Positions 45,705 to 57,195 are shown, numbered from the stretch's first letter. The stretch: 64,000 nucleotides of DNA from Orientallactaga sibirica (GCA_036365145.1 JAEOAD010000018.1:10000001-10064000), one strand, 5' to 3'. The notes: generated by a model from the sequence alone, not told the origin. Numbers and translations are program-made.

Positions 45705-47372
45705 ACGTGGTCCAGCTATTGTGGAAATCAGTTTGGAGGTTCTTGAGACAGCTAAAAAATAGATTTACCATGATCCAGCTATACCACTCCTAGGACTATA
45801 GCCAAAGGACTCTTCTCACTACCTTAGAGATTCTTGCACAACCATTTATTTTACTGCTGCTCTATTTACAATAGGTAGGAAATGGAACCAGCCTAGATGC
45901 CCCTCTACAGATGAATGGATAATAAAGATGTGGTACATTTACAGAATGGAGTTCTATTCAGCAATAAAGAAAAATTAAATTATGAAATTTGCAGGGAAAT
46001 GGATAGATTTGGAAAGGATTATAGTAAGTGAGGTAACCCAGGCCCAGAAAGCCAAACATCACATGTTCTCTCTCATATGTGGATCATAGGTACAAATGTA
46101 TGGAGTTCTGTGTAAACTGGGACCAAAAATTAGTAACAGAGGCCAGTAAGCTGGAAAAAGGCTATAAGTGAAGGAGGAAAGGGAAGGACTTAAGGGGATG
46201 GTATTGTATATATGTAAGTAGAAAAACAGATTACAGAGAGAGGAAAGGCCTAAGTGAGGCCAGGGGGAGGGAATGTGTAAAAGGGCAGATATTCTGAACA
46301 AGACTTATGTAAACCTACTTCTTTGAATAATGGCACATCCAGAAGCTATAGATTATTACTAGAAAATTTTCAGTGCCTGGGATAGGATACCTACCAGTGA
46401 GTTGTTGGCCAAAGAAGTCCCTGTAGCCTCCAAAACATTACAGGCTATTGCCAAGTCCCTTGGTTTTCCTTGAGAAACAGATGGTAAGACCCTATTGCTG
46501 AAGACCTCACTTGCCTGAGCGGCAAGGTCACTGAGAAAGCAAGCTGATGCTGACAGATAACCTTCTCCTTGTAAGCCAGCCAACTGAAAGCTGAAAAAAG
46601 CTGCATTTCATGGAAGACATAAGTCATCATCAGTGAAAACAGTGGACACTGGAAACCTCAAGTTTGGCCAGACAGGCGCAATGACCGAACAGGTGCAATA
46701 GTGGCATGTCTGCTCTTGAGGAAACCAACTGCTCCCTAATTGGACTGATGGCCCACTCTATGAGAGGGAATATATGCCTGGTACTGAAAAAACTAATCAA
46801 TAGTCTATGGCAGGGGAGGTCATGGGTCTTAGGAGTATAAAGCCTGCTCTTGTCTGGCTAAATATATATATTATTCCCACCAAACTGCCCTAAAAGCACT
46901 ATGCTTAATGTTCATATTCACATGTTAATGCTACTCTCACTTCTGGTTAGAGAAGCTTCTCTTTTCAGATGGTGATGACCACCGAGATGACCCAAAAGGC
47001 AACATAGTGCTGAGAAGAAGAGATGGAGTAGTGTCCAGCACTGGAACATCTCTATCACACTCTCCAGGGCTCAGGGTCCATAGCAAAGAGGGGGCGAAAA
47101 GAATATAAGAGTCAAAGGAAGGGTATGATTCATTACAATGCAACTGTCCAGACAGAAATTGTCCTCATTATCCATGATCTTGCAGTGCCTAGCAATACCT
47201 TCACAAGACCCTCATAATAGGAGAAAAAGGTGATGACATCAAATTAAAAGAAAGACTAATAGAGAAAGGGAGGGGATATGATGGAAAGTGGAGTTGTGAA
47301 GGGGAATGGGGTAGAGGAGGGAAATTTCATGTTTTATTATCTGTAAGTATAGAAGTCAATAAAACATTTTTT
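45705..47372 (+). mobile_element. L1, 5'-truncated, with complete target-site duplication
   Basis: A 1.67-kb copy begins in the last part of ORF2 (GGTCCAGCTATTGTGGAAATC; CCAGCCTAGATGCCCCTCTAC; ATGGAGTTCTATTCAGCAATA) and continues through the whole ~1.1-1.3 kb 3' UTR to AGTATAGAAGTCAATAAAAC. A perfect 15-bp duplication AAAAAGAAAATTCAA lies at 45690-45704 and 47373-47387. The ORF2 part is not open. This copy is the best local reference for the L1 3' UTR. Confidence 0.95.
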
Positions 47373-47387
47373 AAAAAGAAAATTCAA

Positions 47388-47594
47388 TTAACCAGAATTC
47401 TTATCCCTCATAACACATTAATCTCAGCAATATTCCAATTGTAGCTATTGTATAAAGGAAGAGGATCCATGCCAAGGGCATACAGAGTTTTTATATTTGC
47501 CAGCATTTAACTAATGAATGATTTCATTTGAAGTAAAGTTGAAGAAGTCAAATGTATGTCATTATAGACTTGGAAAAGCCAGGGGAGAAAAAAC
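47388..47594. other. Unique spacer between two L1 copies
   Basis: No recognisable element. The exact 5' limit of the next L1 is uncertain. Confidence 0.4.
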
Positions 47595-50500
47595 ATCCTA
47601 ATATCTGACAGGATAGACTTCAAACCAACATTAGTGAGGAAAGATAAAAAATATCATTTTGTACTGATTAAAAGAACACTCCAATAGGAGGACATTACAA
47701 TCCTAAACATATATGCTCCTAACATGGGGGTTCCCAAGTTCATCAAACAAACACTGTTAGACTTAAGGTCAGAGATAAGACCAAACACAATTGTAGTGGT
47801 GACTTCAATACCCCACTCTAATCAATTGACAGGTCATCCCACAAAAAAATAAACAGAGAAACATCTGGATTAAATGAAGTCATGGAACAAATGGATCTAA
47901 CAGATATATACAGAATATTCCATCCAAATGCTGCAGAATATACATTTTTCTCAGCAGCACATAGAACATTCTATAAAATAGACCATATATTAGGACACAA
48001 ATCAAATCTTAACAAATACAGGAAAATTGAAATAATCCCTTGTACTCTATCTGGCCACAATAGGATTAAACTACAAATCAGCAACAAGAAAAGCTACAGA
48101 GCATACAGAAACTCATGGAGACTAAACAGTACACTATTGAATGATGAATGGGTCATTGAAGAAATTAAAAAGGAAATCAACAAATTCATACAATCAAATG
48201 ATAATGAGAATACAACATACCAAAACCTTTGGGACATAATGAAGAGGGAAATTTAAAGCTCTAATTGCCTATATTAATAAATTAGAAAGTTCACAACTAA
48301 ACAATTTAATGATTCATCTTAAGGTCTTGGAAACAGAAGAACAAGGCAAACCAAAAATCAGTAGATGGGAAAAAATAGTAAAGAAAAGGGCAGAAATTAA
48401 TGAAATAGAAACCAAAAAAAAAAAAAAAAAAAAAAACAATAAAAGAATCAATGAAACAAAGTGTTGGTTCTTTGAAAGGATAAACAAGCTTGATAAACCC
48501 TTAGCAAATCTGACCAGAAGAAAGAGAGAAGAGACAAAAATTAATAAAATTAAATATGAAAAAGTCACCATTGCAACAGATACCAAAGAAATTCACAAAA
48601 TCATAGGGACATACTTTAAGAATATATATACCTCTAAGTTTGAAAATCTGAAAGAGATGATTTCCTTGATACATATGACCTACCAAAATTAAATCAAGAT
48701 GAGATAAACCATTTCAATAAACCTATAACAAGTACGGAGATCCAAGCAGTTATAAAAAGTCTTCCAACTAAAAAAAGTCCAGGCCCAGATGGATTCACTG
48801 GTGAATTTCACCAGACATTCATGGAAGAACTAACACCACTGCTTCTCAAACTTTTCCAGAAAATAATAAAAGAAGGAATTCTACCAAACTCCTTCTATGA
48901 GGCTAGCATCACCCTGATAACAAAATGGGACAAAGACAGAACAAAAACAAGAAAATTACAGACCAATCTCCCTCATGAATATAGAGGCAAAAATTCTCAA
49001 CAAAATATTGGCAAACAGAATACAAGAATATGTCAGAAAGATTATTGACTTCAATCAAGTAGGCTTTATCCCAGAGATGCAAGAATGGTTCAATATAAGC
49101 AAATTGACAAATGTAATATACCATATAAAGGGTATGAAGGACACATGATCATCTCAACAGATGCAGAAAGGGCATTTGACAAAATCCAACATCCCTTCAT
49201 GGTAAAAGTATTACAAAAACTGGGAATAGAAGTAGCATATCTCAACATAAAAAATCTATTTATAACAAACCTACAGCCAACATAATACTAAATGGGGAAA
49301 AACCTGAAGCTTTTCCACTAAATTCAGGAATAAGACAAGGGTGTCCACTTTCCCCTCTTTTATTTAATATAGTAATGGAAGTCTTAGCTAGAGCAGTAAA
49401 GCAAGAGGCACTCATAAAAAGGGATACAAATTGGAACGGAAGAGATAAAATGATCATTATTCTCATATGATATGATTCTATACATAAAAGACCCTAAAGA
49501 CTCTACCAGCAAACTAGTAGAACTGATAAATACTTTTAGCAATGTAGCAGGATACAAAAAACACACACACACACACACACACAAATCAGTAGCTTTTCTA
49601 TATACTAACAACAAACATGCAGAGAATGAAATCAAGGATTCCATTCACAATTGCCTCAAAAAGATAAAGTACTTTGGAATAAACTTAACCAAGGAACTGA
49701 AGGATCTCTACAATGAGAGCTTTAAAACACTCAATGAGAAATTGCAGAAGACACAAGGAAATGGAAAGACATTCCATGTTCCTGGGTTAAAAGAATCAAT
49801 ACTGTGAAAATGTCAATCTTACCAAAAACAATCTACACATTTAATGCAATCCCTATTAAAATTCCAATGGTATTCTTCACAGAAACAGAAAAAACAATGT
49901 TAAAATTCATGTGGAAGCCCAAAAAACCTCTAACAGACAAAATAGTTTTGAGCAACAAAAATCAGGCTGGTGGTATCATCATAGCTGATTTTAAGTTATA
50001 TTACAAAGCCATAGTAACAAAAACAGCATGGTACTTGCACAAAGACAGACATGTAGATCAATGGACCAGAATAGAAGACCCAGATATTCATCTAGGTAGC
50101 TACAACCATCTGATTTTTGACAATAATGCCAAAAATATTCATTGGAGAAAAGATAGTCTCTTTAACAAGTGGTGCTGGGAAACTGGATATCTATATGTAG
50201 AAGGATGAAAATAGATCCTTGTCTCTCTCCATGCACAACAATCAAGTCCAAGTGGATCAAGAACCTTAATATCAGACCCAAAACTCTGAAACTGCTAGAG
50301 GAACAAGCAGGGGAAACCCTTCAACATATTGGCATAGGCAATGACTTCTGGAATATGATCCCAATTGCTCAGGAAATAAAACCACTAATCAACCACTGGT
50401 ATCTCATGAAATTACAAAGCTTTTGTATAGCAAAGGACATTGTGAATAGAGCAAAGAGACAAACTACATAATGGGAGAAAATCTTTGCCAGCTATACATC

Positions 50501-51090
50501 TGACAGAGGATTAATATCCAGAATATACAAAGAACAACAACAAAAAAAAGAAATAAGAAATCAAACAACCCAGTTAAAAACTGGGCTATGGAACTAAATA
50601 GAGAGTTCTCAGAAGAAGAAATACAGATGGCATATAAACATATAAGAAAGTGTTCTACATCCTTAGCCATCAGGGAAATGCAAATTAAAACCACTTTGAG
50701 ATGCCATCTCACTCCTGTCAGAATGGGTACCATCAAGAAAACAAATGACAATAAGTGCGAGGATGTGGAAAAAAGAGCAACAATTCTACACTGTTGGTGA
50801 GAATATAATCTGGTCCAGCCATTGTGGAAATCAGTGTGGGGTTCTTGAGATAGCTAAAAATAGATTTACCATATGATTCAGCTATGGCACTCCTAGGCAT
50901 ATATCTGAATGACTCTTCTCACTACCTTAAAGATACTTACACAATCATGTTTATTGCTGTTCTATTCACAATAGATAGAAAATGGAACCAGCCTAGATGT
51001 CCCTCCACAGATGAATGGATAACAAAGATGTGATACATTTACACAATGGAGTTCTATTCAGCGGTAAAGAACAACGAAACTGTGAAATTT
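47595..51090 (+). pseudogene. L1 ORF2 (endonuclease-reverse transcriptase) pseudogene
   Basis: ORF2 normally encodes the endonuclease and reverse transcriptase that carry out target-primed reverse transcription in the nucleus. Seen here in order: the middle and end of the endonuclease domain (IYAPN near 47708; GDFNTPL near 47800, read across a 1-nt deletion; KIDHILG near 47976), a Lys-rich linker with an A-run of about 22 at 48414-48436, the RT motif SPGPDGF near 48780, [10 protein letters not shown] near 49158, [12 protein letters not shown] near 49333, then the C-terminal region (LFNKWCWE near 50160, CHLTPVRMGTI near 50703). Breaks: multiple frameshifts and stops, so the longest open pieces are only about 130 codons. 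Two key residues are lost. The endonuclease SDH motif reads SGH (Gly codon 48053-48055), and the RT FADD motif reads FSYD (49460-49471), so the first catalytic Asp is Tyr. A (CA)n expansion interrupts 49560-49583. The copy is clearly dead. Confidence 0.95.
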
Positions 51091-51802
51091 TCTGGGAAAT
51101 GGAGGTATCTGGAAAGGATTATACTAAGTGAGGCAACCCAGGCTCAGAAAGCCAAACATTGCATGTTCTTTCTCATATGTGGATCCTAGCTACAAATATA
51201 TAGACTTGGGTGTGAGCTGGAACCAGAAATTGGTATCAGAGGCCAGTAAGCTAGAAAAATGTTATAAGGGAGGGAGGAGAGGGAAGGACTAAAGAGGATA
51301 GTATTGTATATATGAGATAGAAGAACAGATTATAGGCAGGCAAAAGGCCTAAGTGAGGCCAGGCAAAGAAAATGAGTAAAAGAAGGGGGGGGGAGATCAG
51401 TCAAAATTCAAGATATTCTGAATAAGACTTATATAAACCTACATTTTTGAATAATGGCACTCCAGAAGCTATATATTGTTACTAGAAAAAGTTCAATGCC
51501 AGGGATGGAATACCTTCCAGTGAGTTGTTGGTCAGGGAGGTCCCTGTTGCATCCTAAATGTTACAGGCTATTTCCAAGGCCCTTGGTTTCCCTTGAAAAA
51601 CAGATGGTAAGGCCCTATTGCAGAAGACTTCACTTTCCTGAGCAGCAAGGTCACTGAGAAATCAAGCTGGTGCTGAGTGGAAAACCTTCTCCCTGTAGAC
51701 CAGCCAACTGAAAGCTGGAAAAAGCTGCACTGCATGCAGCCGTATGGGAGACAGAAGTCATAAGCGGTGAAAACAGTGGACACTGGAAACCTCATGTTTG
51801 GC

Positions 51803-52086
51803 GAGGCATTCCTGTCAGTCTTGGGTTATACTGAACTTGAACTGCAGAAGTTTGATGACTGCTGATGGTGGTTGAGTTTGCATTATTTTAGTCTCTCCTT
51901 GCTATGCCTTATACCAGTTAAAAATATTTACTCTGTGCCTTTATATGTTGAAAGTATTTAACTTGTTTGATTTTATAGGACTCACTATCTTAAGTTGGTC
52001 AAGACTGTGAGGACCTTTGAAACTGGACTGAATACAATTTACAATGTGTGATAGTTATAAATCTATTGGGGGACTGGGGAGGAACA
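51803..52086 (+). mobile_element. MaLR-type internal region, 3' end
   Basis: Sequence after the broken L1 3' UTR reads GACCTTTGAAACTGGACTGAA and ends GGGGGACTGGGGAGGAACA, a polypurine tract directly before the LTR. These are usual for MaLR internal 3' ends. The rest of the provirus and its 5' LTR are absent. Confidence 0.75.
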
Positions 52087-52447
52087 TGGTAGTTTGAATA
52101 GATGGCCCCCAATATATTCAGTGTTTTATTAGTTTGTAGTTTGCATCTGCAGCCACCTGGTTGGAGGCAGAGTCACTGGTCAGATCTTAGGGTCCAGCCC
52201 TAAGGTATGGTGGTGGGTTTAGGATTTCAATCTAAAGATATGCAAAGTGTGCCTAGCTGGAGTTCCTGAGTTGTGCTGTGCTATGTGGCTTTTGGCTTTT
52301 TCTATGTGTTTGGTCCTGTGAAGGCAGGCCAGCTTCTTCTGCCATTATGGAACTTCCCCTGGATCTGTAAGCTCCAATAAATCCCTTCCTCCATAACTGT
52401 GCCTGGTCTGGAAGTTCATCTCAGCGATCCTGAAGCTGTCTATTACA
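52087..52447 (+). mobile_element. MaLR-type 3' LTR inside L1
   Basis: Starts TGGTAGTTTGAATAGATGGC and ends CTGTCTATTACA (TG...CA), about 361 bp, with CTCCAATAAATCCCTTCCTCC as the polyadenylation region. It aligns with the solo LTR at 43263. L1 sequence resumes at the next base (GAAGGGTACGACTCC). Confidence 0.88.
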
Positions 52448-52854
52448 GAAGGGTACGACTCCTTAAAATGCAACAATCCAGACAGAAATTGTCCTCAATA
52501 TCCATGACCTTGTAGTGCCTAGCAATACCTTCACAAGACCCTCATAATAGGAGAAAAAGATGATGAAATCAATTTAAAAGAGAGACTAATGGAGAGGGAG
52601 GAGATATGATGGAGAGTGGAGTTCTGAAGGGGAATGGGGGGAGAGGAGGAAAATATAATTTTTTTATTGTCTGTAAGTATAGAAGTTGTCAATAAAAAAT
52701 AAATTTTAAAAAAGAAACCATTTATGTGAATAGCAAAATCTTATTCCAATGAGTTTTCAATATTCTACTCCATAGACCCGTGTAATTATATCAATAATAG
52801 CCTTACAGTTTATATTTCACTTTTGAATGCACCACAGAAAAACAGTGTAACTTT

Positions 52855-53047
52855 TTAAATATAAATCTTATTTATTTGCAAGGAGGGACAGGGAGGGAGG
52901 GAGAAGGCTCCATCAGGGCCTCTTTTCTCTGCAACTTAACTCCAGATGCACGTGCCACTTTGTGCATCTAGCTTTTCATGGGTACTGGGGATAGAACCTA
53001 GGCTGTAGGCTTTGCATGCAAGTGCCTTTAACTGCTCCCCAGGCCTC
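52855..53047 (-). mobile_element. tRNA-derived SINE, minus strand, diverged
   Basis: ATCTTATTTATTTGCAAGGAG, AACTCCAGATGCACGTGCC, CATGGGTACTGGGGATAGAA, reversed head GTGCCTTTAACTGCTCCCC. The (CT)n tract has become GGGAGGGAGGGAG-type sequence. Confidence 0.85.
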
Positions 53048-53149
53048 CTTGGTTCACTTTTCTTCAGTCTCAGCACCACCATTCTCCAAGATCAACGCAA
53101 GTTTAGAAAAGGAAAAGGGAGACAGAATTCCAATGTGTTCCTCTCATTT

Positions 53150-53300
53150 TTTTTTTTTTTTTTGAGGTAGGGTCTCACTCTAACCCAGGCTGACCTGGAA
53201 TTCACTATGTAATCTCAGGGTGGCCTTGAACGCAAGGTGATCCTCCTTCCTCTGCCTTCCCAGAATGCTGGGATTAAAGGCATGCGCCACCACGCCAGGC
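53150..53300 (-). mobile_element. B1 SINE, minus strand
   Basis: Poly(T), GAGGTAGGGTCTCACTCTAAC, CAGGGTGGCCTTGAACGCAAG, GCTGGGATTAAAGGCATGCG, CACCACGCCAGGC. It lies just downstream (minus-strand sense) of the AATAAA signal at 53327-53332. Confidence 0.95.
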
Positions 53301-53311
53301 TCACTTTCTCT

Positions 53312-53935
53312 TTTTCATTTGCAGCTTTTATTTAAGCAGGTAATACTTTCTGAAGGTATAAAAGTGGTACAGAAACTGCGAGAATGTCCACCCTCCAGGG
53401 AGACCAGCTCCTAATCTACAGACTCAAGTGCTGGACTTCCTGACGGGCTCTGCTGGTGGCTTCTGAGCCTTCTGAGCAAGGTGTCCAGCCACAAGCCTGC
53501 GACTCAATCACATACAGCTGGGAATCTTGACACCAGACAGCGCAAAGGATCCCGATTCTGCAAGCAACTGAGACAAAGTGTGCACCCCTCTCTGGCCCCC
53601 CTCCAAGGAGAGTCCACCCAGGGCCAGGGATTGGTGCAGGTCTATATCAGGGGCTGAGGCTGGGAGCAATGAAGTCAGTTCTGTAATCAAGGGCCAGAAG
53701 CGAGTTAACTACAATGCTCTCGTGGCCTCGCTTAGCCCCAGGGAAGGGTGGTAAACTCCAGTGTGACATTTTTGACACTGTGCTTTCCTTGAGAATATGA
53801 TCACTCTTTCCTCCCCTTCACTTACCTTCTGCTCTAACAGAATTAAATCCTCACTAAACATACTAATTTCATGCTGGAGCCCATCCATGTATTCGTTCAC
53901 ACTCCTGTTCTTTGTGTCTTGAACACCTTCACCTG
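53312..53935 (-). other. Possible terminal exons of an unidentified minus-strand gene
   Basis: Read on the minus strand, an open stretch from about 53935 to 53826 ends in GAGCAGAAG followed by a consensus donor GTAAGTGAA (53825 downward). About 135 nt later a pyrimidine-rich run ends in CTTGATTACAG (acceptor at about 53680). Joining these in frame gives a stop almost at once, and the rest of the second block (53679-53312) would be 3' UTR ending with AATAAA at 53327-53332. The first block would encode NEYMDGLQHEISMFSEDLIL-type helical sequence. I do not recognise the protein, and upstream exons were not found. A second open frame of about 60 codons lies in the last block, in another phase. All signals may be chance. 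Confidence 0.25.
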
Positions 53936-53994
53936 TATTTCTGCATCTCCAAATCCCACCACCACCCTCACCCTCTCCTCGCAGACTTGGTTCG
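53936..53994. other. Short unique stretch with an acceptor-like site on the plus strand
   Basis: CCACCACCCTCACCCTCTCC followed by TCGCAG resembles a 3' splice acceptor in plus orientation. No exon follows it, because a microsatellite begins directly after. Confidence 0.2.
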
Positions 53995-53995
53995 T

Positions 53996-54061
<66 letters not shown>
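53995..54061. repeat. Compound (TG)n(AG)n microsatellite
   Basis: About 13 TG units followed by about 20 AG units, ending in GGGGAAAG. Confidence 0.97.
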
Positions 54062-54532
54062 AAAGAGAGAAAGCTGTATTGAATCACTACTAAAGGGGTC
54101 ATTTCCTATTTCTGAAATCCAATTTCACAAATTCATACCTCTCTTGTGTCATCAACCACTTCCAAGATTGCATATGATTGCCCTTAGTTTATTAAAGAGT
54201 TAAGGACACTTATAAAATGAGACTTAAATGATGCTTATTAGAAAATTGTTGCTTCCTAGAAATTCGTCACATCAATGGGACTTTCTGAGAGAAGTTTAGC
54301 ATGTGACCTTGATACCATTGACCTGATTCAAAGCTACCAGGAACCTGATGGGAACTCTGTTCAAGACTACAATTCCAGAACAGACAGGACCCTGTGAAGG
54401 AGCAGAAAAGGATAACGGTTACATGGTAAGGTTGGCTCATTCCTTGTAGATCCAATTGTTCAATTTTCAGGATTGGAGGAGCTAGGTGACATCATACTGG
54501 TGTCACCCATTATAATAGTATTTGCAATATGG

Positions 54533-54691
54533 AGTCCCATGTGGTGGCTCATGCCTTTAATCCCTGTGCCCAAGGGGCTAAGGTAGGAGGATTGTTGTAG
54601 TTCAAAGCCAGCCTGGTCTAAGTGAGTTCCAGGTCAGCCTGGCCTAAGTGAGAACCTGCGACAGAACAAAACCAGCCAAACACAAGGAATA
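54533..54691 (+). mobile_element. Old B1-like SINE (copy 1 of duplication)
   Basis: CATGTGGTGGCTCATGCCTT, TAATCCCTGTGCCCAAGGGG, GTTCAAAGCCAGCCTGGTCTA, CAGAACAAAACCAGCC tail. It has a partial internal repetition of GTGAGTTCCAGGTCAGCCTGG-like sequence. Confidence 0.8.
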
Positions 54692-55770
54692 TTGCACTAT
54701 AGGAGTGTGAAAACACTCCCACCCAACCTCAACCAATATTCAGTTATTTTCTACCTTTCTTCACTTACAGTATTCATACATGTATATAATGTATTTTGGC
54801 CATAATCCCTTTCCATTTCTTTTTCTTGCCCTGAGACTACCCCTTCCAATGAACTCTTTTTCATTCCACCTAGTGTAGGAGCTAGTTATTAAACACTGAC
54901 TGGCTTACCATCGACAATTAGAAACTGAATCTTCTCCTTTGGTAATCTGAGACTAAAATCTGCAGAAAGAGTCAGCCTTCCTGAACAGAAATGAAGGCAA
55001 TGCAATTAAGTAAGAGAGAAGGCCATGAGTAGGATGCATGAGACAGCAAAAGTTATGAGGTGGCAAAGCCACAGGTTAAGGGGCAAGGAAAACAATGTTT
55101 ATCTGTAACAACAGATTCAGAATGAGCAGAAGCAGAGACTGGTGGACTTGTGATGACAATGTCCTGGTGCTGTAGCACACAGATTCCCACACAGGTTCCT
55201 GAAGCTTTGCTGGCCCTATGACCTTTATAGCTCCTGATCATTTAAGGCTGGATCTTTAGTGATTTCTCTTTCCCTTATTTCCCTGGGTCTCCCAAAAGAT
55301 AAATGCTCATCCAGAGGACTTGTAGCGCAGAGAACCTGACTAAGCATTTTTTCTTTAAAGTGCTTATATATTCCCCTTATTTTCAGTTCTCATAATAACA
55401 CTTGTGGCCACATAGGTCCTGCAGTCTCGTTAGCATCAACCTGCATGAAATAAGAAACAAATGCAGACCTCACATCAGGACGGGAGCTCCGACCACCGTT
55501 GGACTAAATGAGCTATAAAATGGGAACTGCTATGGCATTTGGCCCTCCCAGATCACATTTCATAAATGCAAACAAGGTTAGCCAACCAGCAAATAGAGCC
55601 AATTGTCTGCAAAGTAGGAAAAGTGAAAGAGAACAAAGAAAGTGAGATAAGAGGACAATGAGAGATATAAGTTTGGATATAATATATAGAGTATGTAGAT
55701 ACAGACACAAATAGTTCTCAAATTACAATGGGACTATATCTGATAAACCAATCCTAAGTTGAAAACATAG

Positions 55771-56033
55771 TGCTGGAGAGATGGCTTAGTCTTTAAGGCA
55801 CTTGACTGCAAAGCCTAAGGACTCATGTTTGACTCTCCAGATCCCACATAAGCTAGACACACAGTGATACAAGCATGCAAGGTCACACATGCGCACAAGG
55901 AAGCACATGTATCTGGAGTTCGATTGCAGTGACTAGAGGCCCTGGTGTGCCAATTTTCTCTCACTCACTCTCTCTCTCTCATTCTGGTTCTCTTACATTA
56001 AAAGAAAAAAACAGTCTGTTGGGCTTGCCTCAA

Positions 56034-56066
<33 letters not shown>
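55771..56066 (+). mobile_element. tRNA-derived SINE, variant subfamily (copy 1)
   Basis: GCTGGAGAGATGGCTTAGTC, the extra internal segment CATGCAAGGTCACACATGCG, TCTGGAGTTCGATTGCAGTG and the tail block CAGTCTGTTGGGCTTGCCTC then a (TA)n run. Same variant as at 13311. Confidence 0.92.
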
Positions 56067-56068
<2 letters not shown>

Positions 56069-56302
56069 AGGTGATGGGATGTCAATTCATGAAGAGCAGT
56101 TCCCTGGCATGCGGCAGCCTTGGATTTAATCCCTAGCATCACACATGCATGCCCCCACCAAACTCCCCAGAGAGAGAGAGACAGTATTAGATATCCCTAA
56201 CCATCATAGCATAGTTTAGTCAACTTTAAACATGACCAGAACACTGATTATCTTGGCAAAAATCATCCAACAAAACATCTATCCTATGAAAAGTAGTGTT
56301 GA

Positions 56303-56595
56303 GGGCTAGGGAGATGATTCAGTGGGTCAGAGCACTTTTTGTGCAAGCACGAGGGCCTTAGATGGCCTAAGGTTGATCTCCAGCACCCATGTAAAAAGTT
56401 GGATGTAACAGGAGACTTGCTTGGGTCCACTGATCACCCAGCCTGACCAAAAAGGACAGCTCTAGCTTCAGTGAAAGACTTTTCCTCAAGGAAATAATGC
56501 AGACGAGGCATATAAGGAGACAGATGACATTATCTTTGGGCCTTCACATGCATCTGCACATAAACATGCAACACTACACACACATGCCACAAAAG
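56303..56595 (+). mobile_element. B4-like (ID + B1 composite) SINE (copy 1)
   Basis: GGCTAGGGAGATGATTCAGTG and GGTTGATCTCCAGCACCCATG form the ID-like head. TTGGGCCTTCACATGCATCTG and CA-rich sequence form the 3' end. The B1-like middle is decayed. Confidence 0.7.
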
Positions 56596-56974
56596 TATTT
56601 AATATCTCAAGCAAATTATTGAATACTAAAGTGTAGAACAAAATAGTTGTTCCACAATGTTAGCCTGAGAATAAATCAAAATCCGTTATTTGATGTACAA
56701 TTTCTATTGAATGCATATCACTGTTCCACTATCATAAACTTGAACTGTCATAACTTGGAGAACATTTACATGTGTAATATTAAGAGTAGTAGAGCAAGGG
56801 TTTAAATAAGTTATGCTAGCTAGTCTTTATCAAGAAAATTCAATTAAGCACAGCTATCTTTCCACATGGCATAACACAACCTCTTCTTTTGACTAACCAT
56901 CATAAGTCACCCAAATAATTTGAGGATCACTTGTTCATAGGAACATCAAACAGATAACATGTGATGTATATTAT

Positions 56975-57195
56975 GTGGTATCAGACAAACCTGGTTAAAA
57001 TTTCAGCTCTTCTATTCACTAGTAATGAATCTGGGAAGCCACTTATCCTTCTGAGATTCTACTGTAACATGCATATTGGGTTCCCTGTCTGCATGATAGG
57101 ATTCTAGTGAAGCCAATGAGAATATATATATAAACCACATAGCAAAATCTTGTCACAAAGTAAGGATATAGCATCTAATGTATGGTTATTATATT
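56975..57195 (-). mobile_element. MIR-like ancient SINE (copy 1)
   Basis: The plus strand reads AACCTGGTTAAAATTTCAGC, CTCTTCTATTCACTAGTAAT, GAATCTGGGAAGCCACTTAT, the reversed MIR order. Confidence 0.7.

Larger units (their letters stand above)
47595..52712 (+). mobile_element. L1, about 5.1 kb, 5'-truncated in ORF2, with LTR insertion in the 3' UTR
   Basis: From about 47595 the sequence encodes decayed ORF2 starting inside the endonuclease domain and ending near 51090. The L1 3' UTR follows (51091-51802 and 52448-52712), split by a MaLR fragment. The tail is AGTATAGAAGTTGTCAATAA plus A-rich sequence. No target-site duplication was found. Its orientation and age are similar to the adjacent copy at 45705-47372. 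Confidence 0.93.
55713..56770. mobile_element. Tigger-like DNA transposon relic interrupted by SINEs (copy 1)
   Basis: CTCAAATTACAATGGGACTAT, GATAAACCAATCCTAAGTTG, TTTAGTCAACTTTAAACATGA, TGAATACTAAAGTGTAGAAC, CACTATCATAAACTTGAACTG are spaced pieces of a TcMar/Tigger-family element (the TCGTAAGTCGAA type ends). SINEs at 55771-56066 and 56303-56595 interrupt it. No transposase frame is left. Confidence 0.55.

Noticed and set aside
47595..52712. L1 copy considered as potentially active
   Set aside because: Frameshifts, stops, loss of catalytic residues, a 5' truncation and an LTR insertion all rule this out.
53508..53690. 60-codon minus-strand frame in the last block, considered as the coding end of the candidate gene
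   Set aside because: Its phase does not match the upstream donor, and it starts from a non-ATG codon. It is more likely within untranslated or non-genic sequence, so it was not called separately.
56040..56066. (TA)n run considered as a recombination breakpoint of the duplication
   Set aside because: It lies well inside each unit and is the tail of the variant SINE. The breakpoints are at 54288, 57365 and 60438.
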